Shown: one piece after another, positions 1 through 5,422 of the stretch
Layout of the letters: every line of letters starts with the position of its first letter
Position numbering within the stretch: position 1 is the first letter of the stretch
Origin: Desulfobacterales bacterium
GTDB taxonomy: Bacteria > Desulfobacterota > Desulfobacteria > Desulfobacterales > RPRI01
Direction: 5' to 3'
Assembly: GCA_030689795.1 (NCBI GenBank)
Contig: JAUYEO010000358.1
Span: forward strand, 1 to 6,982
Length of the DNA stretch: 6,982 nucleotides
Program-made: the position numbers and the translations under genes
The notes under the pieces: model-generated
Databases searched by the model: none
Seen by the model: only the letters and a program-made list of their open reading frames with translations
What the model was told of the DNA's origin: nothing

Positions 1-30
1 TTACTTATCCCGTTTATCGAGGTTAAGTTA

Positions 31-51
31 TTCTCCCAATTAATGGGAGAA
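31..51. repeat. Short perfect hairpin downstream of the liv operon
   Basis: An 8-bp perfect inverted repeat (TTCTCCCA at 31-38, TGGGAGAA at 44-51) surrounds a 5-nt loop. It lies directly beyond the larger hairpin at 51-95 on the livK transcript. No T-run follows on either strand, so it is not a typical intrinsic terminator alone; it may back up its neighbour or stabilise the mRNA 3' end. The stem is visible; the role is inferred. Confidence 0.45.
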
Positions 52-95
52 AGGGGTCCAGGATTCCGGGCTCACCCTGGAACTCCTGACCCCTT
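51..95 (-). terminator. Probable terminator hairpin of the livMHK operon
   Basis: This segment folds on itself almost end to end. Positions 51-58 pair with 88-95 (8 bp), 60-63 with 84-87 (4 bp), 64-67 with 79-82 (4 bp) and 68-70 with 75-77 (3 bp), leaving a 4-nt loop and single-base bulges at 59, 78 and 83. That makes 19 bp of stem starting 38 nt past the livK stop. On the minus strand the stem ends in CCCCTT followed by TCT, so the U-tract is short and termination may be inefficient. The outer arm sequence GACCCCTT is repeated in tandem at 88-95 and 96-103, which suggests the hairpin also belongs to a dispersed repeat family. Confidence 0.5.
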
Positions 96-133
96 GACCC
101 CTTGAATCCTATTTGTAGGTCATCCTCATATCA

Positions 134-1321
134 TTACTCAAATTTTATCCATTCGGTCAATTGCTTGTAACCGCTGGTTTCAGTGCATTGGGCAAGAAAG
201 ACCTCGTTAGTTCCCTGCCTGCTCGAAGGATCTTTTTCATTAAAAGGCTTGAAATTGACCTTTCCAAGGATTCCTTTAAAGTTTTTCAGCCCTTCCATCT
301 CCTTTACAAAACGCTCCCTGGTAAGATCTTTCCCGCATCTTTTCAGAGCTTCAACGGCAGGCTCAACAAAACCAAATCCCGCATAGAAGAATACGCCCCA
401 TCTTTCCTCTTTGGCCGCATACTTTTCATGGGCTTTTTTGTATTTCTGCATCAGCGGGTTAGGAGAGTCGGGAACTTCACCGAAACTGGCGGCTATCACG
501 CCTGTCCACAGCCCCTTGCTGATTGTGTTCATGAACGGAAAATCGGAACAGGTGCTTGTGCTCATCCACTGGGGGGCAAACTGCATTGCTGCCGAAGTCC
601 CGGTAATGCGGACGGCGTGAGACGGCGAAACCCACAACAGGACGACATCAGCTTCAGACTGTTTCAGCTTCATTACATGGGGTTTCATGTCCGTATCTGC
701 TACTTCAACCGGAACAGCTTCTACGAGTTTCAGCCCTAATTTGCCCAGCTCTTCCTGAGCCCCTGCCAATCCGTTCTTACCGTAGTCATCATTCTGGTAA
801 ACTATGGCAAATTTCTTCTTTCCAAGCTTTGTTGCGCCGTAATTACAAAGCAACTTGGCTTCTATAAAGTATTGGGGATATACGCCGAAGAGATATTTGC
901 TGGGGGGGGTAATCCATACCTGCGAACCTGATGCAGGACCGACCCATGGAATCTTCTTTTCCATAAGATAATCCCTTACCGCAAGACCCGTGGCAGTTCC
1001 GACCCCTGAGACCCATGCAAACATTCCTTTTCCTTCCTGAAGCTCTTTGACTCCTGCCATTGTTTTAGCCGGGTTATAACCGTCGTCGAACATGTGAAGG
1101 ACGAGTTTGCGTCCGTTTATGCCGCCTTCGTCATTGATCATTTTGAAATAGGCGTCTGTTCCGCGTGCAACCGATCCCCAGGCTGCTGCAGGACCTGTCT
1201 GCGGCCCCCATTGCCCGATATGAATCTCGGTATCGGTGACACCTTCTTCCGCCACGGCATAAAACGAAATGCCGAAAACCATAGCTGCTGTAAGTAAAAT
1301 ACTCAGTAATTTCTTTTTCAT
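134..1321 (-). CDS. livK: Periplasmic substrate-binding protein of a branched-chain amino acid-type ABC importer (LivK-like)
   Basis: This 395-residue protein should capture substrate in the periplasm and deliver it to the LivH-LivM permease. The N-terminus is a classic signal peptide: three lysines after Met, a hydrophobic stretch at residues 5-21 and an Ala-Val-Ala cleavage site after residue 24. The rest matches the type I periplasmic binding fold (Peripla_BP_6), with the family signature INDEGGINGRK near residues 62-72 and a DDGYNP segment near 79-84. Length is normal for the family. The ATG at 1319-1321 is set by an exceptionally purine-rich ribosome binding site. It is the last gene of livM-livH-livK, 68 nt after the livH stop. 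Substrate cannot be read from sequence: leucine-type amino acids are the default, but relatives bind amides, urea or aromatic acids. A C8 tract lies at 902-909 inside the gene. Confidence 0.93.
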   Translation of the reverse strand: MKKKLLSILLTAAMVFGISFYAVAEEGVTDTEIHIGQWGPQTGPAAAWGSVARGTDAYFKMINDEGGINGRKLVLHMFDDGYNPAKTMAGVKELQEGKGMFAWVSGVGTATGLAVRDYLMEKKIPWVGPASGSQVWITPPSKYLFGVYPQYFIEAKLLCNYGATKLGKKKFAIVYQNDDYGKNGLAGAQEELGKLGLKLVEAVPVEVADTDMKPHVMKLKQSEADVVLLWVSPSHAVRITGTSAAMQFAPQWMSTSTCSDFPFMNTISKGLWTGVIAASFGEVPDSPNPLMQKYKKAHEKYAAKEERWGVFFYAGFGFVEPAVEALKRCGKDLTRERFVKEMEGLKNFKGILGKVNFKPFNEKDPSSRQGTNEVFLAQCTETSGYKQLTEWIKFE

Positions 1322-1343
1322 CGCTCCTCCTCCTCCTCCTTTT
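1322..1343 (-). promoter_or_regulatory. livK ribosome binding site built from repeated GGA triplets
   Basis: Read on the minus strand, the bases before the livK ATG are AAAAGGAGGAGGAGG followed by AGGAGCG, so the GGA unit occurs five times in a row. This offers several overlapping AGGAGG registers to 16S rRNA, the nearest ending only a few nucleotides from the start codon. It suggests strong translation, as expected for a binding protein made in excess over its permeases. The triplet repeat could also gain or lose units by slippage; that is inference. Confidence 0.7.
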
Positions 1344-1389
1344 CTTGTTTGTTACAGTTGATGGTGCAGAATGACTTTTTGCGAAGCCG

Positions 1390-2265
1390 TCATACCTTTT
1401 TAACATAATGCCGGGCAAAAAGCCCGCTTGGTTTAACACATAAAACAAGAACAATTATCGCAAATGCCACAACAGACTTGAATTCAATTGAAACATAACC
1501 GCCGAAAAGATTTTCAATAATGCCGAGAATATATGCTCCGAAAACAGCACCCGGAAGAGACGTCATCCCGCCCAGGACAGCCGAAGCAAAACCTTTTAAC
1601 ATGGGATCCCACATCATGAATGGTTCCATCGAAACAGGAGTAAGGAGCAGTCCTGCAACGCATCCTACAACGGAAGATATACCCCATGTAAGCATCATTA
1701 TCCGGTTGGTTCTTATCCCCATAAGCCGTGCTGCCGTTTTGTTCTGCTGAGTCGCTTTCACTGCCATCCCCAGTTTTGAATACCTGAAAAAAAGGAAAAG
1801 AGTCACCATCATGACAAGAGCCACAAACAGGGTCAGAACCTCAAGAGTGCTTACGAATATTTTACCCATCGCAAAACTTTCATAGGGTGAAATAGGAAAC
1901 GGCATATCTTTGTGATCGGCGCCGAACTTCCAGGAAACAAGCCCCAGCAGTATCATCTCAAGGCCGATTGTTATGACGATCATGCCAAGCACATTCGGAT
2001 TTTTTGCCCTTCTTAAAACAGTAAATTCAAGAAGGAACCCAAGAACAGCCGCAAAAGCGAGAGTTGCCGGGAAAGCGATATAGCCAGGCACTCCATAATG
2101 ACCAAGAAGCATGAACGCAAAAAAAACTGATATAAGCGCCATCTCGCCCTGGGCAAAATTCGGCACTTCCGATGTTTTATATATGATCACCATCGCAAGC
2201 CCCATCAGTGCATAGGAACTTCCAACAGCAATCCCGCTTGCAATCATCTGAATAAAATCAAGCAT
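1390..2265 (-). CDS. livH: Branched-chain amino acid-type ABC transporter permease LivH
   Basis: This 291-residue protein is one of two inner-membrane subunits that form the translocation path. It is almost wholly hydrophobic, with about eight membrane segments, and fits the BPD_transp_2 family in length and layout. Visible hallmarks are NFAQGE at residues 36-41, the cytoplasmic coupling loop around residues 167-184 (GMAVKATQQNKTAARLMGI), the LGGMTSLPGAVFGAYILG block near 231-248, and KPSGLFA near the C-terminus at 278-284. It begins 15 nt after the livM stop, so the two are surely co-transcribed. A modest Shine-Dalgarno AGGGG lies 5 nt before the ATG. It needs LivM as partner and a LivG/LivF ATPase pair that is not present in this window. 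Confidence 0.93.
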   Translation of the reverse strand: MLDFIQMIASGIAVGSSYALMGLAMVIIYKTSEVPNFAQGEMALISVFFAFMLLGHYGVPGYIAFPATLAFAAVLGFLLEFTVLRRAKNPNVLGMIVITIGLEMILLGLVSWKFGADHKDMPFPISPYESFAMGKIFVSTLEVLTLFVALVMMVTLFLFFRYSKLGMAVKATQQNKTAARLMGIRTNRIMMLTWGISSVVGCVAGLLLTPVSMEPFMMWDPMLKGFASAVLGGMTSLPGAVFGAYILGIIENLFGGYVSIEFKSVVAFAIIVLVLCVKPSGLFARHYVKKV

Positions 2266-2280
2266 AAGTGCCCCTAGTCT

Positions 2281-3330
2281 TTAAAACGGCCACGTTCTCC
2301 AGTACTTCTTGGTCCTGATCCAGAATCCGAATATTCCCAGAGGTTCAAAAAGCATTATGAGAACCATTATCAACCCGAAGAGAATGAACTGGATGTTGGA
2401 AACGCCGGTTAATGAAAAATAGCTTTTGGAAAGGCTTTCAAGCCATGATCCGATATATGGCAGACTGAGAATATTTCTTAACTGCAAATCGAGCCAGCCG
2501 AGAAGGCAGGCGCCTGTGATGGAACCCATTATTGATCCAAGCCCTCCTACAACAACCATGGCGAGAAACATTATGGACATAAACAGCGAAAAGAGTTCAG
2601 GTTCGATAAATCGCAGAACAAAGGCAAACAACCCCCCCGCAATGCCGGTGTAAAATGCGCTCACGGCAAAAGCGAGAGTCTTGTAAAATACAAGATTGAC
2701 GCCCATCGTCTCCGCCGCAATATCGGCGTCCCTTATCGCAACAAATGCCCGCCCTACACGGGTCTTTATCAGATTACGGGCGCCGACGGTCATCAGCACC
2801 GTAATAACCATAAGAAGATAGTAAAAATCCCGGTCTGTATTGAGATGCCAGGGGCCTATGACAAGCTCAGGAGCATGAAGCCCCTGCCTCCCGCCAAAAA
2901 ATTCGATTTTCCCGATTACGCGGGTAATCGTAAGGCCGAAACCGAGCGTAGCTATTGCAAGATAGGGGCCTTCAAGCCTTAAAGCCGGAAGTCCGAGGAG
3001 AAATCCAAAAACCGCGGCAATCAGTGCAGATACGGGAAGCGCCACGAGAAAAGGAAAATGAAACTTCGTCATCAGGATAAGAGTTCCGTAAGCGCCTATG
3101 GCAAAAAAACCGGCGTGCCCTAAAGATATCTGGCCTGTATAGCCGACAAGAATATTGAGGCCGATAACGACAATTATATTTATGGCAATGTAATTTGCCA
3201 CGTAAACGTAATAGTTTTTAACAAGAAATGGGTATGCGGCGAGGAAAACCATAAGGACCATAAACCAGAAAAAGACAACACCTGAGGTAAATAGTTTAAC
3301 ATCCTCGTAATAGTCTCGCTTCATGTCCAT
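2281..3330 (-). CDS. livM: Branched-chain amino acid-type ABC transporter permease LivM
   Basis: This is the second permease subunit of the importer, 349 residues, hydrophobic with roughly nine to ten membrane segments. It carries the LivM signature GYTGQISLGHAGFFAIGAYG at residues 63-82, GPYLAIATLGF at 121-131, and the coupling loop RAFVAIRDADIAAETMGVN at 194-212 that contacts the ATPase. Near residue 260 is the VVVGGLGSIMGSITGA block. It is the first gene of the operon in this window. The ATG at 3328-3330 follows GGGGAG with a 9-nt gap; a second in-frame ATG two codons later is closer to no better site, so the first is preferred. The order M-H-K differs from the classical K-H-M-G-F arrangement. 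A 7-base C run lies near 2632-2638. Confidence 0.93.
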   Translation of the reverse strand: MDMKRDYYEDVKLFTSGVVFFWFMVLMVFLAAYPFLVKNYYVYVANYIAINIIVVIGLNILVGYTGQISLGHAGFFAIGAYGTLILMTKFHFPFLVALPVSALIAAVFGFLLGLPALRLEGPYLAIATLGFGLTITRVIGKIEFFGGRQGLHAPELVIGPWHLNTDRDFYYLLMVITVLMTVGARNLIKTRVGRAFVAIRDADIAAETMGVNLVFYKTLAFAVSAFYTGIAGGLFAFVLRFIEPELFSLFMSIMFLAMVVVGGLGSIMGSITGACLLGWLDLQLRNILSLPYIGSWLESLSKSYFSLTGVSNIQFILFGLIMVLIMLFEPLGIFGFWIRTKKYWRTWPF

Positions 3331-3380
3331 TACCGGTTTCTCCCCGTCAAACGATATTCTTTCGATTCAGCATGTAACAG

Positions 3381-3401
3381 CGTCATCCTTGCCGGATGGC
3401 G
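3381..3401. repeat. Hairpin in the livM leader
   Basis: CGTCATCC (3381-3388) pairs with GGATGGCG (3394-3401) around a TTGCC loop: 8 bp with one G-T wobble. It lies about 50 nt upstream of the livM start codon, so it may sit in the 5' untranslated leader. No T-run follows on the minus strand, which argues against an attenuator. Confidence 0.4.
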
Positions 3402-3525
3402 TCAGATAAAAAAGTATGGCAATATCCAGTGCTTTCTTGCAGGAAGAAGCTAAAATGTCAATACAAAATAACTTCAAATACAGGGTAACCGCATTTGGAA
3501 TTTATATGTTCTTTAAAAGCTACGA

Positions 3526-3551
3526 TTTTTCATTTTGAACGAAGTGAAAAA
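3526..3551. repeat. REP-like hairpin
   Basis: TTTTTCATTT (3526-3535) pairs with AAGTGAAAAA (3542-3551) around a 6-nt loop: 10 bp with one wobble pair. AAGC at 3517-3520 can pair with GCTT at 3552-3555 to extend it across a small bulge. The sequence resembles the CATTTCGA..GAACGAAGTGA palindromes scattered between genes in many Desulfobacterota genomes; that comparison is from memory. It could also help end the response regulator transcript. Confidence 0.4.
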
Positions 3552-3572
3552 GCTTAAATGCTGAAATTTAGA

Positions 3573-3764
3573 GTCAATTGCAAAAGTCCCTCTCCCAGTT
3601 GGCGGTCTTCCTTGCGACTGCCTTCACCAGGTTGGCCGACATAAACCTTGCCTGGTTCAGCCATGATGCATTTTCTCCCCGATCGGTGGATACGCTCCCA
3701 CGCGCCGCCGCTGGGCGCGCTTGTTTGGGTGTTGACCCGAAGCGTAGAACAGGTACTGAAACAA
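3573..3764. other. GC-rich structured intergenic segment, possible mobile-element remnant
   Basis: This segment directly follows the response regulator stop and differs in composition from the AT-rich half beside it. It contains several inverted repeats: CGCGCC at 3701-3706 with GGCGCG at 3714-3719; ACCAGG at 3626-3631 with CCTGGT at 3651-3656; GGGT at 3727-3730 with ACCC at 3735-3738. Open frames cross it on both strands but neither resembles a family I can name, and the minus-strand one overlaps the regulator gene in another frame. Options are a truncated insertion element, a structured RNA or a long 3' untranslated region. I cannot decide between these. Confidence 0.3.
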
Positions 3765-4283
3765 TTATAAAATGCGTGTCAGCTCTTCTTTGGTAAAGGC
3801 AAATTGATCCTTGAAATCGTCCCAAAAGACCTTGTCGGTTGTTTTCCAATCCTGACCGAAAAGGCGGTCGTAAGCCGGCGTCAACCTTGCGAACCATTTT
3901 CCACTCTTTTTGCCTTTGGCGGCCGCCAGCAAAAGTTCTGCCAGATAATCGGGTATATTGATCATCTCGTCTTTGGGGATGTATGCATACGCGCCGGCGC
4001 TTATCGACTTTTTAAAATTGGCGGCGCTCAGGGCGTGGGCCGTCAGCATAAGGGCGGGAATCTGGTTGGCCATGGCAACTTCCAGAAGACCAAAACCATT
4101 GACGCCCATGATGTCCAAAATGGCGGCATCGTATTTGTGCCGACTGAGAAGCGCCTTGGCCGAAGCAAAATCGGAGGCGCTTTCGACCTGGCATTTGTCC
4201 AACAAATCCACGATCGTTTCGATCACATCATGCTCGTCGTCAACGACCAGAACTTTTTTTCCTCGAAGAACGCTCAAATCCAT
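3765..4283 (-). CDS. Single-domain response regulator (CheY-like receiver with C-terminal tail)
   Basis: This 172-residue protein should take a phosphoryl group from a histidine kinase. The receiver domain covers residues 9-125, with the acidic pocket D15-D16 in VLVVDDE, phospho-acceptor D57 in AILDIMG, switch residue T81 in LMLTAH and conserved K104 in YIPKDE, so it appears competent. There is no DNA-binding or enzymatic output domain. About 45 residues follow, rich in Trp and Phe (KWFARL, GQDWKTTDKVFWDDF), which may be a docking helix or dimerisation segment. The ATG at 4281-4283 follows AAGGAGGA about 5 nt away, a strong ribosome binding site. It stands alone on its strand; no kinase is next to it in operon position, and the plus-strand kinase remnant over 1 kb away is not clearly its partner. 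A weak -35-like TTGACG lies at 4367-4362 on the minus strand without a good -10. Confidence 0.88.
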   Translation of the reverse strand: MDLSVLRGKKVLVVDDEHDVIETIVDLLDKCQVESASDFASAKALLSRHKYDAAILDIMGVNGFGLLEVAMANQIPALMLTAHALSAANFKKSISAGAYAYIPKDEMINIPDYLAELLLAAAKGKKSGKWFARLTPAYDRLFGQDWKTTDKVFWDDFKDQFAFTKEELTRIL

Positions 4284-4478
4284 TTTATCCTCCTTCCGGG
4301 GGTCATAAAACTGATAAGGACATCCTTTTTAAAACAAGCCGTTAGCAGACAGATAATTGTACGTCAATGTAAAATCACGCCGGTATTGTGCATGAGAAAG
4401 CCGATAAAAACTTAAACGTTCAGAAAAGATAAGAATGCTGATTCCTGAAATCAGTTATCGGCATGAGTCAATAAAATT
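4284..4478. other. Intergenic region upstream of the response regulator
   Basis: This space should hold the promoter of the minus-strand response regulator. No frame here looks coding. A small inverted repeat, CTGATT (4438-4443) and AATCAG (4449-4454) around CCTGA, could be an operator or chance. The left edge of the inverted-repeat unit begins at 4479. Confidence 0.4.
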
Positions 4479-4504
4479 GGTTCCTCGCTGTTTTGTGTGG
4501 GTAA
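4479..4504 (+). repeat. Left terminal inverted repeat
   Basis: This 26-bp arm, GGTTCCTCGCTGTTTT followed by GTGTGGGTAA, is the inverted partner of 4869-4894 with two mismatches. Similarity stops abruptly outside GGTTCC, marking a sharp element edge. Confidence 0.65.
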
Positions 4505-4556
4505 ACAGTTGCTGCAAGTGTCTTCGACACAAAGAATTGATTTACCAAGGTTTTTA

Positions 4557-4574
4557 GACAAGATTAACAGGATG
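4557..4574 (+). repeat. Inner inverted repeat, left copy
   Basis: GACAAGATTAACAGGATG matches the reverse complement of 4797-4814 at 17 of 18 positions. A partial direct copy (GACAGGATG) follows at 4575-4583. This GATTAACAGGATG text is one I associate with repeats beside GxxExxY genes in other genomes; that association is from memory. Confidence 0.6.
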
Positions 4575-4587
4575 GACAGGATGTTGC

Positions 4588-4633
4588 CTGCCCGCCTGAG
4601 GCGGGACAGACAATAAGCCATCGCCTGCGGCGA
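4588..4633. repeat. Two adjacent GC-rich hairpins before the GxxExxY stub
   Basis: CCCGCC (4591-4596) pairs with GGCGGG (4600-4605) around TGA, with CTG/CAG extending the stem across a bulged A. Just downstream TCGCC (4621-4625) pairs with GGCGA (4629-4633) around TGC. They occupy the place where the promoter and start of a normal GxxExxY gene would be, and look like small palindromic repeats. Confidence 0.5.
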
Positions 4634-4634
4634 G

Positions 4635-4820
4635 GTGGACAATCCGGTGGAGAGAGAAGACTTGACCAACAAAGTGATCGGTTGCGCTTACCGGGTCTAT
4701 AACAAGTTGGGATTTGGATTTGAAAGCGTCTATCGTCTCACCCTCCGCGAAGCGGATATGTATTTCGGGCCGCTCTTCTGGAGCGGTCTGACAAATCATC
4801 CTGTTAATCCTGTCAGATAA
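4635..4820 (+). pseudogene. GxxExxY family protein, N-terminal stub
   Basis: Only the first helix and signature survive. From a GTG at 4635 the frame reads EDLTNKVIGCAYRVYNKLG then FGFESVY, matching the start of GxxExxY proteins (PF13366, grouped with PD-(D/E)XK nucleases, function unsettled). Similarity ends after the Tyr at about 4733; intact members run about 120-130 residues. The remaining residues to the stop come from repeat sequence and hairpins (CCGCTC at 4770-4775 with GAGCGG at 4781-4786). The motif itself is one residue short: relatives usually have GxGxxESVY, here GFGFESVY. The nuclease-like core is absent, so it cannot be functional. It sits in the centre of the inverted-repeat unit, no convincing Shine-Dalgarno precedes it, and the true former start is unknown. 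Confidence 0.65.
4797..4814 (-). repeat. Inner inverted repeat, right copy
   Basis: This is the inverted partner of 4557-4574 (17 of 18 positions). It closes the GxxExxY-containing core of the unit. Confidence 0.6.
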
Positions 4821-4849
4821 GTTTTTGTTGTGGCGCCGAGTTTGTCGAA

Positions 4850-5140
4850 TTGCATCCAAGGGTGGGGATCACCCACACGAAACAGCGAGGAACCGAAAAG
4901 GTTGTCGAAAAGATTTTGTATGGAGGGAAGCATACCGCTGTTTTACAAATCCTTGCTGAAGTTTGTCTCCATTGTGGCGAGCGATTATATGCAGAGGAGA
5001 CCGCAAGATTATTTGAAAAGATCAGGAACAAATTAAAAAGACAAGATCTTTCCGGTTTTAATCCTTTGGGGCAGGCATTTGCAGTAGATAAGGTATGGCT
5101 TAAAAAGCAAATGCAGCCAACCGCTAAAAGCGTCGGCTGA
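4850..5140 (+). pseudogene. YgiT-type zinc-finger antitoxin, N-terminally truncated
   Basis: The frame is open from 4808 and has a TTG at 4850, but recognisable coding begins only at 4895 (EKVVEKILYGGKHTAVL). The rest fits YgiT-type (MqsA N-terminal-like) proteins: a GG turn, AEVCLHCGERLY with Cys39 and Cys42 of this frame, then a helical tail (ARLFEKIRNKLKRQ) and FNPLGQAFAV. The family needs two Cys pairs to bind zinc; the first CxxC and the start Met are missing. Instead, repeat-derived residues precede the domain, because the right terminal repeat of the 416-bp unit ends at 4894, one base before the domain. Such genes normally follow a small toxin gene, often DUF4258; none is visible. The remainder of the frame is undamaged, so the loss may be recent. 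Confidence 0.68.
4869..4894 (-). repeat. Right terminal inverted repeat
   Basis: This is the inverted partner of 4479-4504 with two mismatches, ending in GGAACC. The next base begins the surviving part of the YgiT-type gene, so this edge is the junction that removed the antitoxin's N-terminus. Confidence 0.65.
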
Positions 5141-5176
5141 TTTGCACCGTTGATTGCGGTCTTAGGAGGTAATCCA

Positions 5177-5392
5177 GTGAACGTTCCGCCAAATATCAAG
5201 CCGCTTGATGTGGTTCTTAAGTTGTCAAACTTTCATCTTCTGGAAGAGACGTATTCCCTTCTTGTGTGCCCCGTCTGTAGCTTCGCATACAACCACATTG
5301 GAGCGCTCTTCTCCTGCTTCCGGTTTTATGGAAATACCATATTAATCAGGAATCTGTATAAGTCAGGGAAAGATGCTGACTTCAAACGGTAA
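5177..5392 (+). CDS. Small hypothetical protein
   Basis: I do not recognise this 71-residue frame. Its main support is an ideal Shine-Dalgarno, AGGAGGT at 5164-5170, six bases before a GTG at 5177; an upstream in-frame TTG at 5150 has no such site. The product has a hydrophobic middle with one CPVC pair and a basic C-terminus (YKSGKDADFKR). One CxxC could belong to half a zinc ribbon, but no second pair exists. It follows the YgiT remnant by 36 nt and precedes a perfect -10-like box. It may be a real small gene, or the 5' end of a longer gene that lost its remainder when the kinase fragment was joined downstream. Confidence 0.3.
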   Translation: MNVPPNIKPLDVVLKLSNFHLLEETYSLLVCPVCSFAYNHIGALFSCFRFYGNTILIRNLYKSGKDADFKR

Positions 5393-5404
5393 ACAGCATA
5401 TAAT
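5376..5404 (+). promoter_or_regulatory. Candidate sigma-70 promoter upstream of the kinase remnant
   Basis: CTGACT (5376-5381, four of six matches to TTGACA) and TATAAT (5399-5404, perfect) are separated by exactly 17 bp. Transcription would start near 5411 and enter the kinase frame. A second weaker pair, TTGACA at 5419-5424 and TAGCTT at 5442-5447, also has a 17-bp gap. Both are pattern matches only. Confidence 0.3.
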
Positions 5405-5422
5405 AGCTTGCTTCCGATTTGA

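Larger units (their letters stand above)
3331..3572. other. AT-rich intergenic region upstream of livM
   Basis: This stretch separates the response regulator gene from livM, both on the minus strand, and should hold the livM promoter. No open frame here looks coding. A perfect TTGACA occurs on the minus strand at 3461-3456, but no good TATAAT-like box lies 16-18 nt beyond it, so no promoter is called. Two hairpins inside are listed separately. Confidence 0.5.
4479..4894. mobile_element. MITE-like unit bounded by long imperfect inverted repeats
   Basis: The left arm at 4479-4504 and the right arm at 4869-4894 are inverted copies, 24 of 26 positions matching; each outer edge is GGTTCC / GGAACC. 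Further inside, TTCGACA (4523-4529) faces TGTCGAA (4843-4849), and an 18-bp block at 4557-4574 faces 4797-4814 with one mismatch. Block spacings differ by only 1 nt between arms, so each arm is about 96-98 bp and collinear. The centre (4575-4796) holds several hairpins and a GxxExxY gene stub. No transposase is present and no clear target duplication is visible, so this is either a non-autonomous element or two inverted copies of a dispersed repeat. The symmetry is seen; mobility is inferred. Confidence 0.55.

Noticed and set aside
161..739. 192-codon plus-strand frame opposite livK
   Set aside because: It is antisense to a clearly coding gene and its translation is low-complexity with no recognisable domain; it is a shadow frame.
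3433..3461. Possible livM promoter with a perfect TTGACA at 3456-3461 on the minus strand
   Set aside because: At 16-18 bp spacing the -10 candidates (such as AAGAAA) match poorly, so only the -35 half is supported.
3574..3897. 107-codon minus-strand frame overlapping the end of the response regulator gene
   Set aside because: It overlaps a well-supported gene in another frame, has no family resemblance I can name and no convincing ribosome binding site.
4339..4367. Possible response regulator promoter, TTGACG with TAACGG
   Set aside because: The -10 shares only two positions with consensus.
3804..4415. 203-codon plus-strand frame opposite the response regulator
   Set aside because: It mirrors a gene with an intact receiver signature and a strong ribosome binding site; no independent support.
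4554..4859. 101-codon minus-strand frame across the inverted-repeat core
   Set aside because: It reads antisense through the GxxExxY stub and the repeats; it has no start signal and no domain.
4479..4894. CRISPR array or integron attC site
   Set aside because: There are no regularly spaced direct repeats, and the inverted arms lack attC-type core sites and flank a gene stub instead of a cassette end.
4465..4905. Target-site duplication around the 416-bp unit
   Set aside because: The flanks (AAAATT on the left, GAAAAG on the right) share only a run of A, which is not convincing.
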